The notes under the pieces were generated by a model, which worked only from the letters and a program-made list of their open reading frames with translations, did no database searches and had not been told where the DNA came from. A stretch of DNA of 64,000 bases from Hyphomonadaceae bacterium (GTDB lineage Bacteria > Pseudomonadota > Alphaproteobacteria > Caulobacterales > Aquidulcibacteraceae): positions 1 through 64,000 of the forward strand of contig JAIELK010000030.1 of NCBI GenBank assembly GCA_019753175.1, given 5' to 3'. The position numbers and the translations under genes were made by a program. Positions 9,769-19,092 of the stretch are shown here, in pieces (position 1 is the stretch's first letter; each line of letters begins with the position of its first letter).

Positions 9769-11199
9769 ATGACCGGCAACATCACCAGACGGGGAGCGGT
9801 GGTCGGCGCAGCGAGCGCCGCTCTCGCATCCTGCGCGCCTGAGGGCGCTTCATCGTTCGCACCCCCGCAATCGCGGCAGTTTGCGGCTGACTTCCTGTGG
9901 GGCGTCGCCACCGCCGCTTTCCAGACCGAGGGTTCGCTCAGCGCCGACGGGCGTGGTCGGAGCATATGGGATGCGTTCCCGCGTGAGCGCATTGCCGACC
10001 GATCCGATGCGAGCCTCGCCTGCGACTCGTACCGGCGCTTTGCCGAAGATGCGGCGCTGATCGCCGACGCAGGCCTCAAGGCGCACCGTTTCTCGATCGC
10101 CTGGCCGCGCATCCTCCCCGATGGCGCCGGCGCTGTGAACGACGCGAGCGTCGATCATTACGCGCGCGTGATTGATGCGCTGTTGGCGCGTGGCGTTGTC
10201 CCGTATGCGACCCTCTTTCACTGGGACCTGCCATTGGCGCTGCAAGAGCAGGGCGGCTGGAAGTCGCGCGACACCGCGCTTCGCTTCGCCGACTATGCGC
10301 GCGTTGTCGTGGAGCGGTTGGGAGACCGCTTAAGACATATCGTTGTGCTGAATGAAGCGGCGGTGCACGCGGTATTGGGGCACGTGCTTGGCGTGCACGC
10401 GCCCGGTCTGACCGACGCCACCCAGCTCGGGGCTGTGATCCACCATCAGAATCTAGCGCAAGGTCTGGCGATCCAAGGCATGCGCGGCGCGCGCAGCGAT
10501 CTTACCATCGGCACCACCATGGCGCTGATGCCGTCGCGCGCCGCGGGTGGACTGTTCGCGCCGCTGCACCGCATCGCCGCCGACGGCTTCGATGAGTTGT
10601 GGAATGGCGGTTTTCTCGATCCGGTGTTCCGCGGCGCCTATCCGAAGACCGCGCTCGGCATGGTCGAACCCCTCCTGCAAGACGGCGATCTTGCGGTCAC
10701 GCGCCAGCCGCTCGATTTCCTCGGCGTGAACTATTACGCACCCTCCTACATGCGTTTCGATGCAAGTTCGACCAGCCGCATTGGGCCAGCCGAGCCGCCG
10801 GCTGGCGTCGAACGCGACGCCTTCAATCGCCACGTCGATCCGTCGGGGCTCTACGAAGTGTTGGCGCGCTTACGCGAACAGTACGGCAATCCGCGCGTGC
10901 TGATCACCGAAAACGGCTGCTCGGATCCGTTCAGCGAAGGGGCGGCCATCATCGACGATCAATTCCGCATCGACTATGTGCGCCGTCACCTCGAAGCGGT
11001 GAAGAGCGCGATGGAAGCCGGGAGCAACATCGGCGGCTATTTCCACTGGACGCTGATCGACAATTGGGAGTGGGCCGAGGGGTATCGCTCGAAGTTTGGA
11101 CTGGTCGCAATGGACCGCGTTACCGGTGTGCGCACGCCGAAGGCGTCTTACGCGTGGTTCAAGGCGCTCGCGGAAAACGGGCTTTTGGCGGCAGCTTAA
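9769..11199 (+). CDS. GH1 beta-glucosidase with Tat/lipoprotein-like signal
   Basis: FLWGVATAAFQTEG...FHWDLPLALQEQGGW...VLNEAAVHA...VLITENGCSD; N-term ITRRGAVVGAASAALASCAP. Confidence 0.93.
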   Translation: MTGNITRRGAVVGAASAALASCAPEGASSFAPPQSRQFAADFLWGVATAAFQTEGSLSADGRGRSIWDAFPRERIADRSDASLACDSYRRFAEDAALIADAGLKAHRFSIAWPRILPDGAGAVNDASVDHYARVIDALLARGVVPYATLFHWDLPLALQEQGGWKSRDTALRFADYARVVVERLGDRLRHIVVLNEAAVHAVLGHVLGVHAPGLTDATQLGAVIHHQNLAQGLAIQGMRGARSDLTIGTTMALMPSRAAGGLFAPLHRIAADGFDELWNGGFLDPVFRGAYPKTALGMVEPLLQDGDLAVTRQPLDFLGVNYYAPSYMRFDASSTSRIGPAEPPAGVERDAFNRHVDPSGLYEVLARLREQYGNPRVLITENGCSDPFSEGAAIIDDQFRIDYVRRHLEAVKSAMEAGSNIGGYFHWTLIDNWEWAEGYRSKFGLVAMDRVTGVRTPKASYAWFKALAENGLLAAA

Positions 11200-12386
11200 G
11201 CCGCCGCCAGTTCCAGCTGCGGCTTCTGACGCGCCGCGCGGATGCCCGGGAACAAGCCGCCGAACAAGCCAATGACGATAGCGACGATGATCGCCGTGAT
11301 GACGAGGCCGGGCGAGAGTTCGAACTTGAACACCAGCTGCGTGAAGCCGGCGCCCAAGGTCGATGTGGTCTGGCCGTTGAAGGCGAAGAACGCGATCAGC
11401 ACGCCCAGCACGCCGCCAATCGCGGAGAGCGCCAAGGCTTCTACCATGGTGCCGAAGAACGCGGCCCAACCCGAGAAGCCGATGATGCGCAAGGTCGCGA
11501 TTTCAGAGGCGCGTGCGGCGACCGATGAGTACATCGTGTTGAGTGCGCCGGCGAGCGCGCCGATCGCCATCATAATCCCGAGGATCCAGGCGATGGCCAT
11601 AAACCCTTGGGTCGATTGCGAGGCTTGGCGGGCGTAATAGGCGCGCTCGCTCAGGATTTCGAGCCCCTCAAGGCGTGCGTCGCCTTGCGCCCATTGGGTG
11701 TAGTCCTCCATCGCCGCAGCAGAGGTCAGCTGCACGCGCATCGTCTGATAGACATTGGGGCGATTAAACAAGCTTTGGGTCACGGCGATGTCAGCCCAGA
11801 GTTCGCTTTCGAACACGGTGCCCGGAGCTTCGAATACGCCGACAACCTGCCACTCGCCGCCGCGGATGCGGATGGTTTGCCCGAACTCGAAGCCTGAGAA
11901 CTCGCGGAGCAGTCCTGCGCCGACAACGATTTCGTTGGTGCCCGGCGTGAACATGCGGCCCTGGGTGATGGTGACGCCGCGACGCAGCGCCAGACCCTCC
12001 GGGCCGATGCCGCGAAACGGCATGTTGGCGTTGGTGCCGGTCGAGCGCTTGACGCCGTCGACAATGACCAGGAGTTCGCCTGACGCGAGCGGCGCGCCAT
12101 TGCGCTGCGCAACGTTAGGGCCGGTGGAGAGGATCGCCAGCTGGTCGCGCGTGACGACGCTGTTGAGTTCGGCGTTCGACCCTTCCCGGATCACGATCGC
12201 GACGTCCTCGGAGCCGGAGCCGGCGACTGTTGCGCGCAAACCGTTCGCCAGCGCCAGGAAGAACAGCAGCACGGTGATTGTCAGCGCCACCGCGACGATG
12301 CTCGCCGCCGACATCCAGCCGCGCTGGGGAATGGACCGGACGTTGAGCGCCGTCACCGCGCCGATCTGATCGAGAAGCGTAGCCAT
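11196..12386 (-). CDS. ABC transporter permease (FtsX/MacB type)
   Basis: MATLLDQIGAVTALNVRSIPQRGWMSAASIVAVALTITVLLFF...; C-terminal FtsX domain. Confidence 0.88.
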   Translation of the reverse strand: MATLLDQIGAVTALNVRSIPQRGWMSAASIVAVALTITVLLFFLALANGLRATVAGSGSEDVAIVIREGSNAELNSVVTRDQLAILSTGPNVAQRNGAPLASGELLVIVDGVKRSTGTNANMPFRGIGPEGLALRRGVTITQGRMFTPGTNEIVVGAGLLREFSGFEFGQTIRIRGGEWQVVGVFEAPGTVFESELWADIAVTQSLFNRPNVYQTMRVQLTSAAAMEDYTQWAQGDARLEGLEILSERAYYARQASQSTQGFMAIAWILGIMMAIGALAGALNTMYSSVAARASEIATLRIIGFSGWAAFFGTMVEALALSAIGGVLGVLIAFFAFNGQTTSTLGAGFTQLVFKFELSPGLVITAIIVAIVIGLFGGLFPGIRAARQKPQLELAAA

Positions 12387-12399
12387 GAACGAAACTCCT

Positions 12400-13557
12400 T
12401 CAACGGCGCGCGAAGGCGTCGACGATGCGCATGCGATAGGCCTGAAGCGCCGGCGGCAAGCCGGTGACAAGGCCCAACGCGAGCGCGATCAGGGCGGCCC
12501 ACAACGTCACAATGGGCGCGAAACTGATCTGCGGACCGCCGCCCCCGCCGGCGGCCAAGAGCGCCAGCAGACCAACGGCGGCGGCAACCCCGAGTGCGGC
12601 GCCAAGCAGCGAAAGCAACAGCGACTCACCCAACACCATGCGCAGCACGCGTGTCGAAGAAAAACCGAGCGTCTTCATCACGCCGACTTCCTTGGTGCGT
12701 TCCCGGACCGCGAGCGCCATGGTGGTGCCGACGATCAGCAGGATGGCGATGAACGCCGCGCCGACCACAAGCGTGATCACCAAGCCGATATTGCCGAGCT
12801 GCGCGGCAAACGACTTGTTGAACGCCTCTTCATCCTGGGTCGAGGTCTCGTCCTGCGAGTTGGCGAACATTTGGTCGATGCGGTTGGCCACCTGGTCGTT
12901 GATCGCGGCCGAGGTGGTGAGGAACGGGATCCAGCCGATCTGATCGCGACCGAACGTCACCGTTTCGTTGTAGTAGTCGTAGTGGATCAACACCGAGCCG
13001 GCCTGCGAGCTGCCGGCTGGAGTCGGGATCGTGCCGACCAGGGTGAACTGCCAGGTCGAGTCGCCGGTGGTCGCGTTGGTGAAGATGTTGCTCTTCAGCG
13101 GAATGCGTTGGCCGACGCGCCAGCCGAAGCGTTCCGCCACCGGCTCGGCCGCCAGCATCGCTGTGCGGTCGTTGAAGAAGGCGTCGCGCTGTTCGGCGGG
13201 GATGTCGAGATCTTCGGCATAGACCTGGAAGTACGTCTCTGGGTCCACCGCAAACACCGGCAGGAAGCCGCGCGGCATCTCCTGATAATAGCCGCCGAAC
13301 CAGTTCATGTGCGTGGCCACCGCCACGCCCTCCATGCGCGCAACGCGGTCGTAATAGGCGCGCGGCAGCGACTCTGTAAAATTGATTTTCGACAGCGTGA
13401 TCATGCGCGTCGGCAGCGTGTTCACGTTGTTGAGCGCGTGATTGAAGCTAAGCATCAGGCTCAGGATCAGAAACGCGATCATGATCGAAACAATAAGCAG
13501 AACCGTGCGCACCGGCTTGCGCCACAGGTTCTTGTTCATGAGCGTGAGGTCGTTCAT
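12400..13557 (-). CDS. ABC transporter permease (FtsX/MacB type)
   Basis: MNDLTLMNKNLWRKPVRTVLLIVSIMIAFLILSLML...VRERTKEVGVMKTLGFSSTRVLRMVLGES. Confidence 0.9.
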   Translation of the reverse strand: MNDLTLMNKNLWRKPVRTVLLIVSIMIAFLILSLMLSFNHALNNVNTLPTRMITLSKINFTESLPRAYYDRVARMEGVAVATHMNWFGGYYQEMPRGFLPVFAVDPETYFQVYAEDLDIPAEQRDAFFNDRTAMLAAEPVAERFGWRVGQRIPLKSNIFTNATTGDSTWQFTLVGTIPTPAGSSQAGSVLIHYDYYNETVTFGRDQIGWIPFLTTSAAINDQVANRIDQMFANSQDETSTQDEEAFNKSFAAQLGNIGLVITLVVGAAFIAILLIVGTTMALAVRERTKEVGVMKTLGFSSTRVLRMVLGESLLLSLLGAALGVAAAVGLLALLAAGGGGGPQISFAPIVTLWAALIALALGLVTGLPPALQAYRMRIVDAFARR

Positions 13558-14243
13558 GCCGCCAGCTCCCGCTCGTCGAAACGGCCCTTGTCGAGGTGCA
13601 GCACGCGCTTGGCGAACTTGGCCGCCTCGGCGTCGTGGGTGACCATGATGATGGTCTTGCCCAGTTCGCGGTTGAGCGTCTGCAGCGTGCCGAGGATTTC
13701 GTCGGCGGTGGTGCGGTCGAGGTCGCCGGTCGGTTCGTCGGCGAGCAGCAGCTTAGGGTCCGAGACGATCGCTCGCGCGATGGCGACACGCTGTTGCTGG
13801 CCGCCGGAAAGCTCGCGCGGCCGGTGCTTGGCGCGATCCTCCAGGCCGACGATCTTCAGCGCCGTTGCGACATTGTCGCGGCGCTGCTTCGGCGAGAGGC
13901 GCGTCAGCAGCAGGGGCAGCTCGACATTCTGCGCTGCCGTCAGGATCGGCATCAGATTGTAGAACTGAAAGATGAAGCCGACATTGGCCGAGCGCCAGGC
14001 GGTGAGTTGGCCTTCGCTCAGCTTCTCGATGTGCTTGCCGTCGAATTCCAGCGAGCCGCCATCGGGCTTGTCGGTGCCGCCGAGCAGGTTGAGCAGGGTG
14101 GTCTTGCCCGACCCCGACGGGCCCATGATGGCGACGAAATCGCCTTGCTCGATGCGCATGGTCAGCTTGTCGAAGATGGTGATCTTTTCCTTTCCACGCT
14201 TGTAGCTTTTTTCGACGTCGGTGAGACGGATGAGGTCGGGCAT
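13554..14243 (-). CDS. ABC transporter ATP-binding protein (MacB/LolD type)
   Basis: Walker A GPSGSGKTTLLNLLGG, signature LSGGQQQRVAIARA, Walker B LLLADEPTGDLD. Confidence 0.96.
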   Translation of the reverse strand: MPDLIRLTDVEKSYKRGKEKITIFDKLTMRIEQGDFVAIMGPSGSGKTTLLNLLGGTDKPDGGSLEFDGKHIEKLSEGQLTAWRSANVGFIFQFYNLMPILTAAQNVELPLLLTRLSPKQRRDNVATALKIVGLEDRAKHRPRELSGGQQQRVAIARAIVSDPKLLLADEPTGDLDRTTADEILGTLQTLNRELGKTIIMVTHDAEAAKFAKRVLHLDKGRFDERELAA

Positions 14244-14318
14244 TCTATCAATCTCCGAGACCGTGCAGAAAGAATCTTTGCTGAGCCGCCGCCGGCGCCG
14301 CGTTTGGATGCAGGGAGC

Positions 14319-15284
14319 TTACGTCGCTTCGTCGAGGAAGCGGACGCTGATCGCCATTTCCGGCAGAATGCGCGGGTCGAGTTGGTCGAAACCGATCCGC
14401 ACGCGGACCGTGGCGCGGCTGCGGTCAGCTGCGGGAATCGTGGCGATGACGCGCGCCGGGAACGTCTCGCCCGGGTAAGCGTCGAGCGTCGCCTCAACGC
14501 GTTGGCCTTCGGCGACCCTCGCGATGTAGGCTTCGCTCACGTCCACCTCGATTTCGAGGCTCGACATATCGACGATGGTGCAGATGCCGGTGCGGGTGAA
14601 GCCGCCGCCCGCCGATACCGGCGAGATGATTTCGCCGGGCTGCGCCGACTTGTTGACCACAACGCCGGAGAACGGCGCGCGGATTTCGTAACGCGCCAGC
14701 TGCGCCGAGGCGCGCTGGGCGTCGCTGCGGGCGGCGTTGCGCTGCGCCAATGCTGCGTCATGGCGCGCCTGCGCCGTGGTCATGGCGGCGTCGCTGGCAA
14801 AGCCCTGGTCGGCGAGTGTCCGCGTGCGAACGAGCACGCGCTGCGCTTCGGCGTAGTCCGCTTCGGCGGCGGCGGCGCGAGCGCTTGCAGCGCCGGAATC
14901 GGCGCGCGCCAGCGTCGGTTCGAGCACGGCGATAATCTCGCCGCGGCGCACGCGCTGCCCTTCCTCAATGCGCACTTCCAGCAAGCGCCCTGTGACCTCA
15001 GCGGCGACAGTGGCCTGGCGGCGCGCCACCACATAGCCGGACGCCACGAGACCGCCGCGCGCAACCGACGCGCCGCTTCCTGTCTGTGCGGTCTCAACCG
15101 GCGGGGCGGGCGGCGCTGGCGGCGCCGGCTTCAGGAACCATCCGGCGGCCACGCCGACAACAAGCGCCAAGGCGCCAACGCCTGCGGGCGCGACCCATCC
15201 TGGGAATCGCGCCTCCTGCTCGTCGCTCGCCGTGCGCTCAATCTTGAGCGATTTGAGGAGGTCGGTCTTGTCGTTCACGTGCAT
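14319..15284 (-). CDS. efflux transporter periplasmic adaptor (HlyD/RND MFP)
   Basis: GRLLEVRIEEGQRVRRGEIIAVLEP...YEIRAPFSGVVVNKSAQPGEIISP. Confidence 0.92.
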   Translation of the reverse strand: MHVNDKTDLLKSLKIERTASDEQEARFPGWVAPAGVGALALVVGVAAGWFLKPAPPAPPAPPVETAQTGSGASVARGGLVASGYVVARRQATVAAEVTGRLLEVRIEEGQRVRRGEIIAVLEPTLARADSGAASARAAAAEADYAEAQRVLVRTRTLADQGFASDAAMTTAQARHDAALAQRNAARSDAQRASAQLARYEIRAPFSGVVVNKSAQPGEIISPVSAGGGFTRTGICTIVDMSSLEIEVDVSEAYIARVAEGQRVEATLDAYPGETFPARVIATIPAADRSRATVRVRIGFDQLDPRILPEMAISVRFLDEAT

Positions 15285-15366
15285 CGTCCATTTCGCCGGA
15301 ACCTAGTGAGCCGGACCGCGCCATGCAACGCGGTTCGCCTGGGTACGGGTTAGAGCGGCAAACGGG

Positions 15367-15900
15367 TCACATCTGTCTTAATGGGACGTAGCCCACCTTG
15401 ATCGCGATGCGATCTGCGGTCCCAGGGGCGGGTTCGAAGCGCAAGCCGTAGCGCTGCGTCGCCAAAGCGTCATCGATGCAGACCACGTCGTCGATGGGAT
15501 CGAGGTTGTCCTGATGCAGCAGGCCCATGCCCCCGGCCCGCGCCTTGGCTGCGGACCAAACCGCGCGCTTGTCGGTCCCGATATGGAACGAATAGGCGTG
15601 GAACTCCTGAAACACCCCGAGCTGATAACCGCCGGTGTTGACGAAGTAGAGCGACAGATCGCCGGCGCCGGCTTCGTCCGCAGGTACGGGCGTGACCCGA
15701 TAGCCGTCGACGGCCTCGATCTGTGCGAAGGCGTCGATGTGCAGCGAGTCCGCGTTCCCCCACCAACGCTGCTGCAGGAGCGGAAACGTCTCTTCAACGG
15801 AACGCGCAACGACAAACTGAATGTCGTGCAATTCGATCGTCGCGCGCGGATGCGAACCGCCAACCAGGAAGGCGAAGAGTCGGAGCGGCGCGCCGGACAC
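15367..15900 (-). CDS. DUF1543-like protein
   Basis: RLFAFLVGGSHPRATIELHDIQFVVARSVEETFPLLQQRWWGNADSLHIDAF; GTG start at 15900 adjacent to the upstream stop. Confidence 0.75.
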   Translation of the reverse strand: MSGAPLRLFAFLVGGSHPRATIELHDIQFVVARSVEETFPLLQQRWWGNADSLHIDAFAQIEAVDGYRVTPVPADEAGAGDLSLYFVNTGGYQLGVFQEFHAYSFHIGTDKRAVWSAAKARAGGMGLLHQDNLDPIDDVVCIDDALATQRYGLRFEPAPGTADRIAIKVGYVPLRQM

Positions 15901-15901
15901 T

Positions 15902-16243
15902 TCAGCTGCCGCGGCAGGCGACGGGCGCGGCGCGGCCGACCTCCCACTGCGCTGCTTCGCCGCCGCCGCGGAAACCGTAGCGGCCGTTGCTGTAATAGCC
16001 GTCGCCCGCACGCGGCAGCACCATCGACGGACCGCCAATGATAGCGACGCGCGCCGATTGCGCGTCGACGTCGACCATCAATTGCGCTCCATTGGCGCAG
16101 CGATAGGCGATCGGGCCGTCGATCGGGATCGGCGGCGGGGCGCCGCCGGGTCCGGGATCGCCCGGGCCGGGCGGCGGCGAAACGCACGCCGACACCGCCA
16201 ACAGCGTCGCTAACGCCGTCAATGCTAAGACGCGCATGTTCAC
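15902..16243 (-). CDS. MliC family (C-type lysozyme inhibitor-like) lipoprotein
   Basis: Signal with lipobox (LLAVSAC); IAYRCANGAQLMVDV...AGDGYYSNGRYGFRGGGEAAQWEVG. Confidence 0.78.
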   Translation of the reverse strand: MNMRVLALTALATLLAVSACVSPPPGPGDPGPGGAPPPIPIDGPIAYRCANGAQLMVDVDAQSARVAIIGGPSMVLPRAGDGYYSNGRYGFRGGGEAAQWEVGRAAPVACRGS

Positions 16244-16249
16244 CTCCGT

Positions 16250-17530
16250 CTAGGTCGGATACACTTGCTTACCGCCGACGAATGTCCGTTTCACGGCGCC
16301 CTGCAGGACTTTTTCGTCGAACGGCGAATTGTTTGACTTTGACTTCAGCGTGTCGGAGTCAAGCTTGAATGGCGCGCCGATATCGATCAGCGCCAGATCA
16401 GCCGGCGCCCCCTTGATCAAGCGTCCTTGCGGCACCTTCAGGATTTCCGCTGGCCGCAGCGTGAGCGCGCGAAACAGCTGGTTGAGGCCGATCTCGCCTT
16501 TGTGATGAAGTGTGAGCGCGCCTGGCAGCAACGTCTCCAGGCCGACCGCACCGAAAGCGGCCTCTTCGAACGGCAGTCGCTTGTCTTCAGCGGGCCGCGG
16601 ATCGTGCCCCGAGACGATGACGTCGATGAGGCCGGTGCGCACAGCGTCTGCGAGCGCGACGCGGTCGTCTTCGCTCCGCAGCGGCGGCGATAGTTTTGCA
16701 AACGTGCGATAGCCGTCGACGTCGTTCTCGTTGAGCACGAGGTGATGAACATTGACGCTAGCGACCGCGTTGACGCCGCGCGCCTTGGCGCGCTGCAGCG
16801 CCGGCAGGGTTTGCGCCGACGACACCATGTCCATGAACAGCCGCCCGCCCGTGAGCTCCGCGAGCGTCAGGTCACGCTCGGCCATAATCAGCTCGGCGGC
16901 GGCGGGAATGCCGGGCAAGCCGAGGCGCGCGGCAAGTTCGCCTTCGTGCATGACCCCGCCTTCGGCCAGGAACGGATCTTCCGGGCGATGCGCGACCAGT
17001 GCATCGAACGCGGTGGCGTAGGAGAGCGCGCGGCGCAGCACGCGCGAGTCGGCGATCGGCCGGTCGCCATTGGTGAACATCACCGCGCCGGCCTCGGCGA
17101 GCAGGCCGATCTCGGTCATGAGCGCGCCGTCGAGGCCCTTGGTCAGCGCCGCTGCGGGCAGGATGCGTACGCCGCCTGCGCGCACGGGCGCGCGGCGCAG
17201 CACGAAGTCGACCAAGCTCTGATCGTCGATCACAGGCGCGGTGTTGGGCATCATCACCAAAGTGGTGACGCCGCCCGCCGCCGCTGCACGGCCAGCAGAC
17301 TTGAACGTTTCCTTATGCTCGGCGCCCGGTTCGCCAATGACGACGCGCATGTCGATCAGCCCGGGCGCGACATGGGCGCCGTCGGCGTCGATGATCTCAG
17401 CGCCGTCCGGTGCACTCTTCACTGCGCCGATGTCGAGGATGGTTTCGGTGAACAGAATGGCGCCGTCTTCGACCTTGCCCTTGGCGGGGTCGATCAGCTT
17501 GGCGTTGATGATGAGGGTGGGGCGGGTCAT
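16250..17530 (-). CDS. pyrC: dihydroorotase
   Basis: GAHVAPGLIDMRVVIGEPGAEHKETFKSAGRAAAAGGVTTLVMMPNTAPVID; follows pyrB. Usual metal-ligand HxH appears degraded, so it may be a PyrC-like paralog. Confidence 0.88.
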   Translation of the reverse strand: MTRPTLIINAKLIDPAKGKVEDGAILFTETILDIGAVKSAPDGAEIIDADGAHVAPGLIDMRVVIGEPGAEHKETFKSAGRAAAAGGVTTLVMMPNTAPVIDDQSLVDFVLRRAPVRAGGVRILPAAALTKGLDGALMTEIGLLAEAGAVMFTNGDRPIADSRVLRRALSYATAFDALVAHRPEDPFLAEGGVMHEGELAARLGLPGIPAAAELIMAERDLTLAELTGGRLFMDMVSSAQTLPALQRAKARGVNAVASVNVHHLVLNENDVDGYRTFAKLSPPLRSEDDRVALADAVRTGLIDVIVSGHDPRPAEDKRLPFEEAAFGAVGLETLLPGALTLHHKGEIGLNQLFRALTLRPAEILKVPQGRLIKGAPADLALIDIGAPFKLDSDTLKSKSNNSPFDEKVLQGAVKRTFVGGKQVYPT

Positions 17531-17676
17531 TTCTGCTTCATCGCGACGTTGAGCGTCGTCGAAAACGCAATCGCAATGATGAACGGCACCCAGATCGGCA
17601 GCGTGCCGAGGCCCGGCGTTTCAAGTGCTGCGGCGAGGTGATCGTCGACGCACCACCAAAGCAGGAACATCCACAT
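17527..17676 (-). CDS. 49-aa putative membrane protein between pyrB and pyrC (absent from ORF track)
   Basis: [49 protein letters not shown]; start overlaps pyrB stop (TGATG), stop overlaps pyrC start (ATGA). Confidence 0.7.
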   Translation of the reverse strand: MWMFLLWWCVDDHLAAALETPGLGTLPIWVPFIIAIAFSTTLNVAMKQK

Positions 17677-18668
17677 CAGGCGCTCTCCTGGTTGGCGCCG
17701 GTTTCGGCCAAGGCTTCCAGCACCGCCATGCGCACAGCTACGCCCATGCGCACCTGTGTTTCGATCAGCGAGACCCTGGGATCGTCGGCGATGGCGCTGT
17801 CGATCTCAACCCCGCGATTCATGGGGCCTGGGTGCATGACCAGCGCACCGGGCTTGGCGCAACGGAGCTTGTCTTCGTCCAGGCCGTAGAACCAGAAATA
17901 TTCCCGTGCTGACGGAAAATAGCCGCCATCCATGCGCTCGCGCTGCACGCGCAGCATCATCACGACGTCAGCGTTCTTCAGCCCCGCGCGCATGTCGTGA
18001 AACACGTCCGCGCCCCAGCGCTCGGCGCCGGCAGGCATGAGCGTCGGCGGGCCGATCAATCGTACGCGCGCGCCCAACATGTTGAGCAGCGCCACGTTCG
18101 AACGCGCCACGCGCGAGTGCATGACATCGCCGCAGATGGCGATCGTGAGACCTTCGACGCCGCCGAGGCGATCGCGGATGGTGAAGGCGTCGAGCAGAGC
18201 CTGCGTCGGATGTTCGTGCTTGCCATCGCCGGCGTTGATGACGGCGCAATCGACTTTGCGCGCCAGCAATTCGGCGGCGCCTGACGATCCATGTCGCACC
18301 ACCAACAGATCGGGCCGCATCGCGTTCAAGGTCGCCGCCGTGTCGATCAGCGTTTCGCCCTTGGCGACGCTGGAGGATTTCACCGACATGTTGACGACGT
18401 CGGCGCCCATACGTTTGCCGGCAAGCTCGAATGAGGATTGCGTACGCGTCGAACTCTCAAAGAAGAGGTTGATCAGCGTGCGCCCGCGCAGCGTGTCGAG
18501 TTTCTTGACCTTCAGTTCCAAGAGCGGCGCGAACGCTTCGGCGCGGTCGAGCAGGCCCTCGACTTCAAAGCGGTTGAGATCGGCGATGGAGAGCAGGTGT
18601 TTGTGTCGAAACCGAACCGGAGTTGCTTTTGCGTCGGATTTCTTCGCGCCTGACGGTCGCTGTGCCAT
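17676..18668 (-). CDS. pyrB: aspartate carbamoyltransferase catalytic subunit
   Basis: [67 protein letters not shown]. Confidence 0.97.
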   Translation of the reverse strand: MAQRPSGAKKSDAKATPVRFRHKHLLSIADLNRFEVEGLLDRAEAFAPLLELKVKKLDTLRGRTLINLFFESSTRTQSSFELAGKRMGADVVNMSVKSSSVAKGETLIDTAATLNAMRPDLLVVRHGSSGAAELLARKVDCAVINAGDGKHEHPTQALLDAFTIRDRLGGVEGLTIAICGDVMHSRVARSNVALLNMLGARVRLIGPPTLMPAGAERWGADVFHDMRAGLKNADVVMMLRVQRERMDGGYFPSAREYFWFYGLDEDKLRCAKPGALVMHPGPMNRGVEIDSAIADDPRVSLIETQVRMGVAVRMAVLEALAETGANQESA

Positions 18669-18844
18669 GCCTGCTTGTTAAGCCCTGTGTCGGAACCGCC
18701 GCAAGCGCGGCGCAAGCATGCACAGAAAATTTGTTTCCGCCGTATTGCCGCCGCCGACTCGGTGCTGTACTTGGTTTGTTCCAAGAGTGGTTAATTTGGT
18801 TAACGGCGCTTGGGATCGGGGGGCTTCGGGTAGTGGAGGCCAAG

Positions 18845-19087
18845 ATGAGAGACGCAAAGCGCGAAGAGCAGCCGCTGAAACCAGTGGGGTTCGCTCTGGC
18901 CGCCGTGGTCGCCGGTCTCGGCGCCGGCAAGGCGCAGGCGGTGGAGACGCGCGTGCATGCGCCGATCGAGCCGAGCACGCACGAGAAGACCTTCGTCGTC
19001 GATCCGACCAATCATCCTGGGTTTGAGGAGGATCCAAGCTTGGTGGTTGGGGCGAGTGCGCCGGTGGCGCCGTTCAGCAAGCGCTGA
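18845..19087 (+). CDS. small hypothetical protein with signal-like N-terminus
   Basis: MRDAKREEQPLKPVGFALAAVVAGLGAGKAQAVETRVHAP...; start trimmed from track ORF 18623. Confidence 0.5.
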   Translation: MRDAKREEQPLKPVGFALAAVVAGLGAGKAQAVETRVHAPIEPSTHEKTFVVDPTNHPGFEEDPSLVVGASAPVAPFSKR

Positions 19088-19092
19088 CGGCT

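Noticed and set aside
12385-15353. Long + strand ORFs (525 and 585 aa)
   Set aside because: Antisense to the clear ABC transporter/HlyD operon.
18788-18803. TGGTTAA-TTT-GGTTAA direct repeat upstream of 18845
   Set aside because: Spacing does not fit the CtrA consensus (TTAA-N7-TTAA); no other support.
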